A DNA stretch of 64,000 nt from Rachicladosporium sp. CCFEE 5018 (lineage: Eukaryota > Ascomycota > Dothideomycetes > Cladosporiales > Cladosporiaceae). The notes under the pieces are model-generated. The model made no database searches, was not told the DNA's origin, and saw only the letters and a list, made by a program, of their open reading frames with translations. How positions within the stretch are numbered: position 1 is the first letter of the stretch; the number at the start of each line of letters is the position of its first letter. Below are positions 33,011 to 44,525 of this stretch, piece by piece. The position numbers were made by a program, and so were the translations under genes. The DNA lies in contig KZ111155.1 of the NCBI GenBank assembly GCA_002077045.2, positions 386,552 through 450,551 on the forward strand, in the 5' to 3' direction.

Positions 33011-33879
33011 AGTGTGAGTTTGCGTTGGGCGTCAAGCGTGCGCTCTCTGTCAGGGGGGACACCAGATTACGGCGTCTTGTTCGATAACACGGGTTTGAGA
33101 AAAGAGATGGGAAGAGTCAATGAGATAGGCGGAAAGGAATCGAGAATTGGATTCAGGACGGACGCAGAGACGTAGCATAGTAGACTGCGCCGCTTGCCGG
33201 CGTGTGACTCTGGCGGCTACTGTGACAGCATCATGTAGCCTGGCGTTCATCCGACAACGCAGCGTAGGAGGTCTTGATCTTCTGTCTGCGTCAATTGTGC
33301 GATGTATTGGAGACCGCGAAGCCCACTCGATGAGAGGACTGGTCATGATGGTGGGCAGCACATTGGTGTATGCACAATAGGAAGAGGTGAGGTTGGCGAA
33401 AGGAGAGCAAGGGTAGTGGCTTGGCGGGCGCCACCCCTCATGACGGCAGAGTCCCGCCAATTTGGGCCGCAGCGCGGCATGGGTCGAGGCCTGGGACCGG
33501 TGACACAAAGGCAACTCTCGACCTCAGCAAACATCAGGCCGGAGTGGCCTCATCATCATTGATTGCCCGCACCCTTGACCGGAGTGCAGAGCCGCATCTT
33601 GTACCTTATTGCATAACTACCTCTCGTTGCACACCCACTGCCACACCCTGATCGAACACACTTGCTAGATCTCCCACAATACTGGCGCAAAGGTTGGGAC
33701 CCACTGGACTACGTTACGCGTACCCGATCCTGCGAGATCAATCGTTGGTAATCAAAAGTGAGGTCAGCCGTACATTGTGACTCTGCACGACTCTCCCCGC
33801 GGGACGCCGGTCACTTTCTAGAAGAAGGCAACTCCAGAGGCTGCCCGAAGTGGAGCTAGGGCACTACTTCACTCCAAGG
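33011..33879. other. Divergent intergenic region, 869 bp (Y)
   Basis: Counterpart of 14603-15482, well conserved. No gene was recognised. Confidence 0.45.
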
Positions 33880-35219
33880 ATGGCGTACAACAGAGGCTAC
33901 AACCCTGATGCTCTACCAGCGTACGTACCTCTCACTTTAATTCCCTTCACTCTCACTACTTCCGTGCGCCTCACATGACTGAGCTCCACCACCACGTGCA
34001 CTGGCCTGCAGCCTCACGACTGACTCGAGGTCCTTCACACAGACACGCCGAGCCAGAACAAGCAGCACAATTGATCAACAACGGCCGCCACCCCAGCAGC
34101 TCCATGTCCTCAGGCTACAACAAGCCAGTCCCCGCCCCTCCCTCCTCAGCAATGTCAAACATGCGCCTAGATGACCGTGACAGAGACCGCGATCGAGACC
34201 GCGATCGAGACCGCGATCGAGACCGAGAACGGGACCGCGACCGAGACCGCGACCGCTACTCTTCCCGGCCATCCCAACAACCCAGCCAAGTGCCAGGTGC
34301 CTACGGCTCCTCAAACCCTCCACCCCCCTCGAACTACGACTACAACCGCGCCAACGACGTCCGCTACAACACCTCCTACAATTCCTCCGCGAACCCGCCA
34401 CCTCCAGCCCGAGTCGCATCTCAATCCCACGCTCAACCTCCGCCGTCGCGCTCGACCTTCGCCTCGCCACCCCCACCAGCATCCTACGGCCAAGGCCCCG
34501 CTCCAGCCCAAGGCTCCCACAACCGCCCTCCAATTCCCGCACAGCAGCGTCCACCAACTGTCGCGCCGAGTCCGAAAGACGCCTCTGATCGGGATGCGCT
34601 GTGGCCGATTTTCTTGCAAGTCGATAAGGACCGCAGTGGCCAGCTGAGCGAAGAGGAGTTGCGGCGCGCGCTAGTAAATGGCGATTACACAGCCTTCGAC
34701 ATCCACACGGTGAAAATGATGATCCGCATGTTCGACACCGACCGCAGCGGCACAATAAACTTCGATGAGTTCTGCGGTCTTTGGGGCTTTTTGGCAGCGT
34801 GGCGCGGGCTGTTCGACAGATTCGACGTCGACAGATCCGGCACTATCAGTCTGCGGGAATTCGAAGACGCGTTAGTGGCTTTTGGATACCGGCTTAGTGG
34901 CGGGTTCGTGGGATTGCTATTCAATACGTACGCCAAGAATGTGCGAGGACGGGGCGATGAGGTTGGCAGGGAGAAGGGGCTGAGTTTTGATTTATTCGTG
35001 CAGGCTTGTATCAGTTTGAAGAGGATGACGGATGTGTTTAAGCGGTATGATGAGGATCGGGATGGGTATATCACGTTGAGTTTGTGAGTACTGCGATTAG
35101 ATGCTGAGGAGTGGGAGTGGAATGCTGACTTGCATCGTAGTGAGGAGTTCTTGACAGGTGCGCAGAGTCTCTTCTTGTTCAACTCCATCTCGACGATCAC
35201 CGACACGGGACTTTACTGA
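33880..35219 (+). CDS. Penta-EF-hand protein (Y copy)
   Basis: Exons 33880-33920, 34043-35083 and 35141-35219, with the same splice pattern as X, give 386 residues. The four extra residues are two more Asp-Arg pairs in the dipeptide run near residue 60, encoded by a gaccgcgatcga-type repeat. All EF-hand calcium ligands are the same as in X. The first intron acceptor reads cacacag here against cacatag in X, so both are valid AG sites. Confidence 0.88.
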
Positions 35220-35807
35220 GAGGTTTAACCTCTTATCTCTGCTGGACGATGTGCTGACGACCGTCGGCAGAGATCCTCCGACAACTGAAGTAGATGGTTT
35301 TCTTAAGACCAGTCTCGGCACGCAGTCAGCGGTCAAGAAGCGATATCGCCACGAGGCTGAGCGGAGTTGGCTTCACCCATGCAGTGCACGCATGGCACGC
35401 AAGTGGCTTAAATGTGTGGCTCTGCTCGAACACCGCGAATCATCGGTCGTTCTGAATTTCATCATTGCCACGACTGGCTCCGATCGAAGTTGACTTGATT
35501 GGCCGCGCACGTACTGGGCCAAGACTGGGGACGAATGAAATACTAGACGCGAGGATGACTATTTGCATGACTGTCTCGAAGAAATACCGATCGGAACGAT
35601 GATCTGATTTGCATGGAGGGTGGAGGTGTGGGTCAATTGGCTAGAGAGTAGAGTACAGATACCCAAGCATGCATTGTTGAATCGCCAGTATACATAGCTG
35701 TCCTCCAGCGATTGCTGTATTCCCACGCTGTTGAATCTTTCCCGCAACGCCTCGCTGTACGCAAAGCAGTGAAGCAGAACGCCCTACGCACAAATGAATC
35801 GCACGGC
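35220..35807. other. Intergenic between convergent genes, 588 bp (Y)
   Basis: Counterpart of 16818-17405, with the middle largely unrelated to X. No gene was recognised. Confidence 0.45.
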
Positions 35808-37816
35808 TTAGTGCCCTGCCTTCTCCAAATCCTTTACCCTCGCCTCCCCTCCCTCAGGCAAAGGCGGTGCCTCTTCCTCCACCGTCCCTCCACTCCCTCC
35901 CGCAGTACTTGGTCTGCTACCACCACTCAGATCGCCACTCCGCCTCCCCAAATCCCCACTTTTCCTCACCTTCCTACTAGCCTTCCTTTCATCCCTCTCG
36001 CTCTTGTCAAGCGCCGCATGCTGCTTCTCCGCCTCCAGCCCAACCTCAGCCTCATGATGCTCCCTGCTAAGCACCTTCTTCTGGATGAAAAACGCCGCCA
36101 CCAGGCCTGCTGCGGAAAAGCACGTGTACATTATCCACATCGGCTGTAAGCTATCCGCGACCGCGGCGCGGGCTATGACGGCTTGCGCCGCGGGTAAGGA
36201 GTTTATGACAGCGCTATTGGCGCCGGCGTTGCCGCCGCCGATTTGTTTCGCTAGCTGGGGGCCGAGAGCGGCGGTAAGCGAGGCGGATTTCTTGGCCATG
36301 CTGTTCTGGAATACTACTTGGCCTATCACGATGGAGATGGACGTTGCGAGTTGACGACAGAATCCCAGCGTCGCGGTGGCGGTGCCGATATCGCGCGGGT
36401 TGATGTGAGCTTGCAGCGCGATTATGGGCGCTTGGAACAAGGGCCCTATCCCGAAGCCAGCGACGAGTTGAAAGACTATGAGTTTCGCCCAGGAGGACGT
36501 CGCGTCGAAGTTTATGAATAGCCCGAAGCCAAGGGTCATCATTGAGAGGCCGAGGAAAATTGGAGGGATGAAGAGGCCGGCTTTGCGGACGTAGATTCCT
36601 GTGCCTATGCTGCTGACTGACAGCGCAGCGGCGGTGGGGAGGACGTAGACGCCGCTCATGATTGGTGTGGCGCCGCGCACGGATTGGAAGTACAGGGGGA
36701 GGTAGTAGGATCCCGAGATGAAGACGAGGCCGTGGATGAAGACTACCGTCAGGCTGGCGATATTGGTGGTTTGCGCGAACAAGCGGGTCGGCATGAGCGG
36801 GTAAGGTGGGATGTGCTTCTCATAGAAACCGAAGATGACGAACGTCAGGACGCCGAAGACTATAAGGCAGATTACTGTTGCTGAGGCCCAGGGGTAGGTT
36901 TCGCCGCCGAATTGGAGGCCGAAGAGGAACATGAGCGTTGCGCCTATGACTAGGAGGGAGCCGATCCAGTCGATTGCTTTGAGGCCTTCGAGGATTGGGG
37001 TTGTGGGGGTTTTGATGTCGAGAAAGATGAGCAGGATGAAGAAGGCTAGGCCGTCGAGGGGGAGATTGATGTAGAAGCTGCGTTCGCATTAGTATTAAGT
37101 TTCTTGATGTAGCAAGATGAGAGAACTTACCACCAGCGCCAGGACGCCTTCTCAGTGAGTACACCCCCGATAATGGGTCCGATAGCCGAGGCGAGCGACC
37201 AGACGCCGCCGATGACGCCGTAGAAGGCGCCGCGTACGCGGAGACTGAAAAGGTCCCCGATCGTGATATTCACGAGGATCACTAGCCCACCGCCACCCAG
37301 ACCCTGCACAGCGCGAGCAGCGATCAGCATGCCTATACTAGTCGACAGCGCCGCCACTAGTGAGCCAATCATGAACACAATGTTCGCCAGTAAAAGCATC
37401 GGTTTCCGGCCAAAGATATCGGAGATCTTGCCCCATGATGGGACGGAGGCCGCATTCGCCAGAGTGAAAGCAGAGCCAATCCAGGTATAGCCGCTGGTGC
37501 TGTGGAAATGCTCGCTGATGGTCGGAAGGGCCGTGGTGATGATGGTGACGTCTAGGGCGGCGAGGAAGACGGCCATACAGAGGGCGGCCATGATGATGGC
37601 GACTTTGCCTTTGGAGCGGCCGCCGTATTCGTCGTTGGGGTCTGGTGCTCCAGCGGCGACTTCGCCTTTCTCTGCAGTTGCTGGATCTGGCGCCGCGGTT
37701 GCGGTCGGCGGTGGTGAGCCATGGTCAATTGGGCTCGGTGCGCTTGATTCGCCATGCTTGGCGATGCCGACTGGCTCGTTCAGTGTGCTCGACTTGGAGC
37801 TGTCGTCGGACGCCAT
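35808..37816 (-). CDS. DHA2 MFS transporter (Y copy)
   Basis: Exons complement 37131-37816 and 35808-37077 give 651 residues, two fewer than X because the Gly/Ser stretch in the cytoplasmic tail is shorter. All membrane helices and motifs are preserved; differences cluster in the disordered N- and C-terminal tails. An extra base upstream of the start puts the X-type upstream extension out of frame, which fixes the start at MASDDSS. Confidence 0.9.
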
Positions 37817-39272
37817 GCTTGCGTGTGGGATTCGCGACTCGTACTTTCGCGATCACTGACGTCGAATGCCAATGGTGCCCAGACCAGTCTGATGGATTAA
37901 CTTCGGCTGTTGTGGGGACGACTGGATCGATTTCAGAGATGTTGCAAATGGACGGAGAAGGAATTAATCAGCGAAGGTGAAATCCAAGAGCCTGCATGAG
38001 AAGACTCTCAGTAGTACATGTACCTAATCAGTGGCGTGCTGCATGTTTTGTAATGATCGATGACGAGGATCGTGATCTCGGCCGACCGACCACTTTATCG
38101 GGTGTTCGGGTCGAAGCAAGGCCTAAAATGAGAAGGCTTAAATCCGCTACCCACCGATCGCGTGTTGCCGTCTCGCGTGGCATGTTCACCGCTCGGCAGA
38201 ATTTGTGATGTCTGGTTCGTTTTCGCGACCTCACTTCTCCACCCACGCTTCAGACTGGATTACTTTTGGCGCTCAAGTACTGCCTTTGATGAGAGGAAAA
38301 TAATCTATCGGTATCTTAATGAAAGCTACTCACGAAGGTTTGATTGAGATGACGTATACATGTGTGAGACGCGCATTGCGCGAGCCGACTTGTATTGAAA
38401 GGAATCGCTGTGACCACGGCGGAAAGAAATGTCATGAGCGTCTGACTGCACGCCATGTGATGTGTCCTGACTGGAGGGTGTCCGATGCGATGCGAGGTAA
38501 GACTTGATGTTGAGAGATGCTGTGTGAAATAGGTGCGGTGATATCAGACCGCTAGCGACACGTCAAAGGTGATGCCGGTACGTACGATGCATGAATCTGC
38601 TGAGATGCTGTTGCTGATGATGATCTCAGGCTTCGATGCTCCAGCGAGATGAACGAGTGTATACGAAGACATGCGCTGTCTGCAATGACCGATGTAGCAT
38701 GGCAAGTCATGTCGACGACCTATGACGATGGCAAGTGACGATCCCAGACGGACCTCGTTAGTTCGTCTCTCTCAATGTGTCGCTGAGCGAAGTGTCTGCG
38801 TTGAGGCGGGAGAGGAGTGCTGCGACCTCGGGTGAAGCGTCGCGAGGTGAAGGAATGTTAGATGAAGTGAGGTGAGGTAAGTTCGAGGTGAGGTAGGGCA
38901 CTCTCATGTGTAGGTCGCTCCTTCCTTAAGCACTCTATCACTATAATTTCTGTTGTTCCCTATCACATGCCATCTCTTGGCAACGCTATATACCTCTCCT
39001 TACTCTCCGCTCCTCTTGTCACACTATATACTACTCTATACCCTAGGTAAGCACGGCTCCTACCCCCTGTTTGCTCGGCGTCCGACACGTCACTGCCGAG
39101 AACTCCTACTATTTGCTATAGCGACGACGGCGAGGTCTAGGCAGCCGCCAACGCACTACCGAGACTTCCCGCTGTTTGCTAAACTGAAGCCGCGTACTCT
39201 CGGCGGCGTTTCCCGGCGCTGACGGCGGCATTTTACCTACTACTCATTTACTAATACGCACTAGCAGGCATA
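37817..39272. other. Divergent intergenic region with 5' UTR intron, 1.46 kb (Y)
   Basis: Counterpart of 19421-20878. The probable 5' UTR intron is at 39047-39267 with the same donor and acceptor. No other gene was recognised. Confidence 0.45.
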
Positions 39273-41562
39273 ATGTGTGTCGACAACTTTGTCCGCTATG
39301 CATGCGGGCATACAAAGCTCTTCCCTACCCTTTGTACCGAACAAGGCAACATGCCTGCAATACGAGCGACGGAAGTACCTGCATGATGGGGGATGCGGAG
39401 GTCATAACGGCACATACTGTGCACCTAGACGCCAACGGGTCCAAAATTGGCTGGAGGACACTGTTCTGGTTGCGGAAACACCACTCATCGAGCCACTTCA
39501 CTCTCTCACCAACGACACTGAATTGGACTTCACTATCGACGCGGATGTCGATACCACAGGCCACTTCCAGTGGCCCTCGAGATATGTACCCACCACCCCT
39601 ACTACCACTCCAGTACATCAACTCGCTGGCAAGCCTCAATCAACCTCCCCAGTGCAGCTACCGCAGCAAATTGCCACCACGGCCACAATGATCGACGAAC
39701 AAGCACTCACTGGACTGAACGAAGCCGATCGCCTGAAAGCAATTGCCGCAGCGAACAGGCGTCAAAGGCACGACAAAGTTGCGAATGAGCTGACTGAACA
39801 GGGATGGCATGTCAATGAGCTAACGTGGTACACCACCGAGCAGGAACGGACCGCAGCACGCGGAGAGGGCGCAGCTATGCCAGCGCCGAAGAAGGGCGTG
39901 AGGATTGGTAAGGGGCCGAGGGGTGGCAAGGGGAGCAGGGGTGGAAAGGGTACGGTTGTCATTCACTCCCAGTGAGTGCTTCACTAACACTGTGCAGTCG
40001 GTACTCAAGGGCGCCAGCAAGGCCGTCCTCGCAAGTACTCGGATGACCCGCTGCCAGAGGAGCAGTCAGACGATCAGGTTACTCCCCGCCGCAGCGGAAG
40101 GACTGCAAACCCAAACGACGAGTATGTCGACCAGATGGACGAGGACACCAGTCCCGTCAAGAAGCGTGGCCGTCCAGCTAAGGCTATCACTCAACACAAG
40201 CGGCTGAGTGATGACGGCCCTGGTCTTACCAACGAACCTCTCACTGTCGAAGGTCTCAGGTCCTTCCCTGGCAGGATCACTAAGCCATCGACTACACAGG
40301 ACAAGCCTACCACTCCACGCAAGCTCGCTTCTCCGTTCGAGCATCCGCGCTCGCTGCCTCGCAAGCCTAGGTACAACACGGGCATGTCGATGGGGCCAGC
40401 CACGAGCGAGAACCAGCGATACCCGTCTATCACTGCTCCGGCGCCTGCCCGAATGAGTTCTCATCATCAGCCGACTGGAAGCATGGCGCCGCCGCCAGTG
40501 CCAAAGCCCAAGTTGGGGCAGTATGACTACAACACGAACTCGTATATGCCAGTCGCGGGCAGCTACGGGCAGATGCAGCCACCAAGAGGTTATGTACAAG
40601 CTCACCAGGGTCCCCAGGCGCAGATGACGCCTTCGTATCCGATGCCACCGTACCAGATGTCGCAGCAGTTCCACGGCCAGATGTTTCACCCGGCTCCTTA
40701 TGCGACAGTGCCTCACCCAGGCTACGGTCAAATGCCGCAGCCAGTCTTCACTCCGCAAGGGGGACTTGCAGCGCCTATGCGCGGGCTCAATCAGGCTGGT
40801 ATGCCCATGGTACAGGGCAATTATGGACACCAACACGGTCTTCCAGCCCCGACGCCATCCGAGGGTTACTGGGGCCCTCCCAACTATAACGAGCCAGTAT
40901 CAGATGCACTCAAGCAATCTGTCCAAGATACCTACCATGGTGTCGTACGCCGTGACAGCAAGTTCCCGGACGGATATCTGAACACCCTGGACAATCGGAC
41001 CAATATCAACCTGCTCACACAGCCTGCACAGTTGGCTACTTGGGTGCCGCCTTCAAGCGGACCTCTCGCTCAACAGATCCACAGCCAGCAGCAGTACACC
41101 GGCAACAACTTCGAACAGCAGCACGGGCTGCCCAGTCAGGCAAGCACAACACAGACGAGCCAGTACTTCGACCCAGCGGCTACAGCCGAACCCGAGTGGC
41201 TCATCGGACAGCCAGCTGCGTTTCACGAGCCCGCTCCCGTCGACGATCCCATAGCCCGCGCCAACAGTCGCTTCAATCCGCTGAACATGTTCCGGGAAGA
41301 GCTGCCTCACGGTCTGCCTGCGAGCACTCGCCCGGGTATCATCGCGCCTGCTGCGACGATGCTGCCGACTTCATCCTCGAACTATCAGAGCAACAGCACA
41401 GCGCAGCAGCCTGAGAACGAGAGAAAGGTGGACCCGGGATTGACGATGGACGGGGTGTTTGACGGAATGAACGTTGAGCAGGGTGACGGAAATGGCGGTG
41501 ATCCAGACTGGGATGCGTTGATGGCGGATGGAGGGTTCGCGGTCGATGCTAAGGGATTGTGA
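39273..41562 (+). pseudogene. AT-hook protein gene, 20-bp deletion allele (Y copy)
   Basis: From ATG 39273 the frame starts as in X (YACGHTKLFPTLC), but 20 bp present in X after the codons for EQGN are missing at about 39350. The shifted frame stops at TGA 39383-39385. The remaining frame is open: exon 1 to 39949, a 48-nt intron, and exon 2 39998-41562 with both AT-hook-like cores. Translation from ATG 39298, in the frame that leads into the intact part, would give a protein lacking the first Cys/His group, so this may be an N-terminally altered allele and not a full null. Confidence 0.65.
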
Positions 41563-41859
41563 AGGGATTGGACAGGCAGGTCAGGTATGGAAAGGGCATG
41601 AAAGCGGCGCAGGATGGGTTCGACGTGGGCATTCGATGACTGTCTTTGGCGTTTTTGATTTTCTGCGATACCCAGGATGGCCAGGACGGCCTGATTGAAT
41701 GACTGGCGGGAATTGCAGTCTTTGGGAATTAGTATAGATCAATTGGAATGAAAGTGCGATTAGCTAGCTTCCTTTCACCATTTGAGTGGCTGGGTCGTGT
41801 TACTATGGACTCAGCCGGAACAATTAGATACTACAGTGCTGCATCAGTGAGAGAGCATC
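41471..41859. repeat. End of contig Y, repeated after the gap
   Basis: These 389 bases recur at 41960-42348 and at 23094-23482 with no difference found by eye. They cover the last codons of the AT-hook gene and its 3' flank. Confidence 0.9.
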
Positions 41860-41959
41860 NNNNNNNNNNNNNNNNNNNNNNNNNNNNNNNNNNNNNNNNN
41901 NNNNNNNNNNNNNNNNNNNNNNNNNNNNNNNNNNNNNNNNNNNNNNNNNNNNNNNNNNN
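41860..41959. other. Assembly gap, 100 N
   Basis: Exactly 100 unknown bases between contigs Y and Z. The sequences on its two sides overlap instead of being adjacent. Confidence 0.98.
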
Positions 41960-42051
41960 ACGTTGAGCAGGGTGACGGAAATGGCGGTGATCCAGACTGG
42001 GATGCGTTGATGGCGGATGGAGGGTTCGCGGTCGATGCTAAGGGATTGTGA
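41960..42051 (+). CDS. AT-hook protein gene, last 30 codons (contig Z copy)
   Basis: These are the final codons (through PDWDALMADGGF to the stop at 42051) of the AT-hook gene, cut by the gap. This is the shared end of the X and Y genes, not a third gene. Confidence 0.85.
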
Positions 42052-42873
42052 AGGGATTGGACAGGCAGGTCAGGTATGGAAAGGGCATGAAAGCGGCGCA
42101 GGATGGGTTCGACGTGGGCATTCGATGACTGTCTTTGGCGTTTTTGATTTTCTGCGATACCCAGGATGGCCAGGACGGCCTGATTGAATGACTGGCGGGA
42201 ATTGCAGTCTTTGGGAATTAGTATAGATCAATTGGAATGAAAGTGCGATTAGCTAGCTTCCTTTCACCATTTGAGTGGCTGGGTCGTGTTACTATGGACT
42301 CAGCCGGAACAATTAGATACTACAGTGCTGCATCAGTGAGAGAGCATCGCACGTATGATCAGCCAGGCTCTTCTCACTGAAATCGACGGGGGCCTTGTGC
42401 TATCATAGCACTAGCCGAAAGAGTAGGATCCTACACTGTTGCGTCGACGAGAGGGACTTACGCCTGACTAGCCCTACTGCACTCGAAGACTAATAGATTC
42501 GATGCTCGCAGCGAAGCAGACCCACCCATCTTTGGACGAAGCCGAAGACCAGCAAATGATTACGAAAATGTGAATACAGCCGAACGTCTCGGACCACCCG
42601 ACCGTTCGCAGCTGGCAGTGTGTTCCTTCTCAGTGTAACCTTATCAAGCCTGCGGGTTACATAGGCACACGTGTATGTGCACGCGCCAGGCCTTGCACGC
42701 ATTGAGCAGGTCCTCTGCGCTGCAAGGATCGGTAGTGCTCTTCTAGATTCAGCAGCTGAACACGAAACGCTCACGATGAGTCTTCTGTATCATTCGCTCG
42801 AAGTCGCAGTTGTGACTGCATCGTCTGTCGCCTCCACATTGGCTTGTCCTCCTGTATCAGTGCCTGGCTTGCC
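42052..42873. other. Intergenic, 822 bp
   Basis: Up to 42524 it repeats the end of contig X; from 42525 it is single-copy. It holds the 3' flanks of the AT-hook gene (plus) and of pyridoxal kinase (minus). No gene was recognised. Confidence 0.5.
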
Positions 42874-44175
42874 TCACACCTCCTCAGTGGTCTCGGCACC
42901 CTCCCAACCAACGTTCAGACTCACTGCCTTGAAGTCTTCAACATCAGGCGGCTCCCTCAAGGAGCCTGCGTTCCTCACAACTCTCACTTCCGCCGCCCTT
43001 GTATATCGCAGATGCCGCTCGTCCACTTCATCATCACCAGCTTTCCCGTTACTATGAGCTTCGGTCCACTCCTCGACCACGGCATTGTAATGCTTCGCTG
43101 TGTCCTTGAGCACGGCATGCATACTGGCCAGAACTTTCTCGGCTGCCTTCGCTAGTGGCAGATCTTGCGGCAATACATCATCTGGACTCTGCCATGACTT
43201 TGTCGTAAGGAGACCCGCGGACGCAGCCGCTTGCCGAAGTCTGCCGGACATGAGCGATGCGAACATGTCCCCTGTGCCCGAGAAGAAGATGGGCAGAGCG
43301 GTGACAGTGATGCGGAACAGCCGAGGCTTCATATCTGAAGTAGCGGTCGAGCCTACGACAGACAGCTTTGCACTGGTAGCCAAATCCTCTTCCGCAGCAG
43401 ACGGCGTGTTCGAAGTCGTAGCCGGCAGACGAATCGAAGTGATCAGCACATGCGGTGTTCGGTGAACCTGATGTAGCGTTGCAATCGCCTGCCGCATCGT
43501 GGCCATATCATTGATCTTGACACCAGACAACAGCTCAGCCTCAAATTGATTCGGCAGTATCAGATCTGCATCCTTGAGCAGACTGCGATAGACCGGCACG
43601 CATTCCTCGGCTACGTAGATCCGGCCATTGTCGCCCATTACTGGGTCTAGCACCCAGAAGAACGAGCCTGGCTTGAGTGTTGAGGCGAGACGAAGCTCAC
43701 GTGCTATGTGGCCTACGGCTTCTACTACTTCGGCTGAAGGACAGTAGCCGGAAAGTAGCATGTCGAAGTCGTTCAGGCGGGCGGACTTGAGGCCAGCGTA
43801 GAGATCGGTAATTTCTGCTGCAGGAGTCTTGCGGCCACGGACGCGGCGGTAGGCGACGTGATTACCTATGAATTGCGTTCAGGAGTGTGAACATACTTGA
43901 GATCAATATTTGGCGTACTGTAGTTGACCGTGTGAATCGCGGAGACTTCGCAGCCCAGAGTCTGCATGCAGAAGGTTGCCATTGTGTTGCCCACATAGCT
44001 ACGTCTCGTTCAGTAAACGGTGTTTGGGAATGAGCTTCTGACTATGAGAGAACTGCTTACCCTGATGTTACCTTTGTCAATCATCAGCTACTGTTCAGAT
44101 TGGTCATGGTGGCAGGTGACCCACATGACTGGCAATTGCCAGGACGTGAGTTTCTGGCACCTGTGCGTCCGCCAT
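42874..44175 (-). CDS. Pyridoxal kinase
   Basis: Four exons (complement 44125-44175, 44061-44071, 43919-43998, 42874-43865; introns 53, 62 and 53 nt) give 377 residues with an exact multiple of three. Exon 2 is only 11 nt; including it gives ASH-VTSG-YVGNTMATF, the expected opening of the family, while skipping it breaks the frame. The next splice gives NYSNHVAYRR, again as expected. The ribokinase-fold motifs are DPVMGDNGRIYV, LPNQFEAELLSG and the anion-hole/catalytic FSGTGDMFAS with the aspartate base. The enzyme phosphorylates pyridoxal, pyridoxine and pyridoxamine with ATP in the cytosol, the salvage route to PLP. The C-terminal 100 residues are longer than in yeast Bud16. It is single-copy here, with no second haplotype. 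Confidence 0.92.
44061..44071 (-). other. 11-nt micro-exon of the pyridoxal kinase gene
   Basis: The 11 bases gtaacatcagg (minus strand) are flanked by an AG acceptor (gacaaag) and a gtaagc donor. They encode V-T-S and the first two bases of G, completed by the next exon, and are needed for a conserved family segment. Confidence 0.7.
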
Positions 44176-44525
44176 GTTGGCGTCGGCAGCCTCTGACCCG
44201 AGCGAAAATATGGTGAAATGAGCTGATGGGGATATTGCAATGGAAGAGCATTTATCTGCGAATTGTAATGGGTGACTCGTCTGATGTCGGCGTTTCGGGG
44301 AATCTTTGTTCCGGCATCACTTTCGCCGCCTCTCGAGCAACAGGTCCGCTGCGCTGCAACGCAACAGGCTCATCTGCTGGGTACTATGGACAGATGGCCC
44401 GCTATTATCATGTCCGTATGCTCACAGTATATCCTGAAGCGCCCAATCGTCTCGCAGAATTGCCATCTGCCACTCGATTACCATCCGTTCACGCATTTGC
44501 ATCGTCCACTTTCAAACATTCTCCT
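44176..44525. other. Intergenic, 350 bp
   Basis: Between the pyridoxal kinase start and the PCNA stop, both on the minus strand. It should hold the pyridoxal kinase promoter. No gene was recognised. Confidence 0.5.

Larger units (their letters stand above)
23759..41859. repeat. Copy Y of the duplicated segment
   Basis: Same genes, order and orientation as 3565-23482, with a few percent of base differences, many small indels and a different F-box-like cluster. It begins in the region upstream of the Zn2Cys6 gene and ends, without the last 176 bp of X, at the second gap. Read here as the alternative haplotype. Confidence 0.9.

Noticed and set aside
3565..41859. A true 20-kb tandem segmental duplication
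   Set aside because: 100-N gaps lie exactly at both joins, neighbouring contig ends overlap, and Z begins where X and Y stop differing. Haplotype redundancy explains all of this more simply; read depth could still overturn it.
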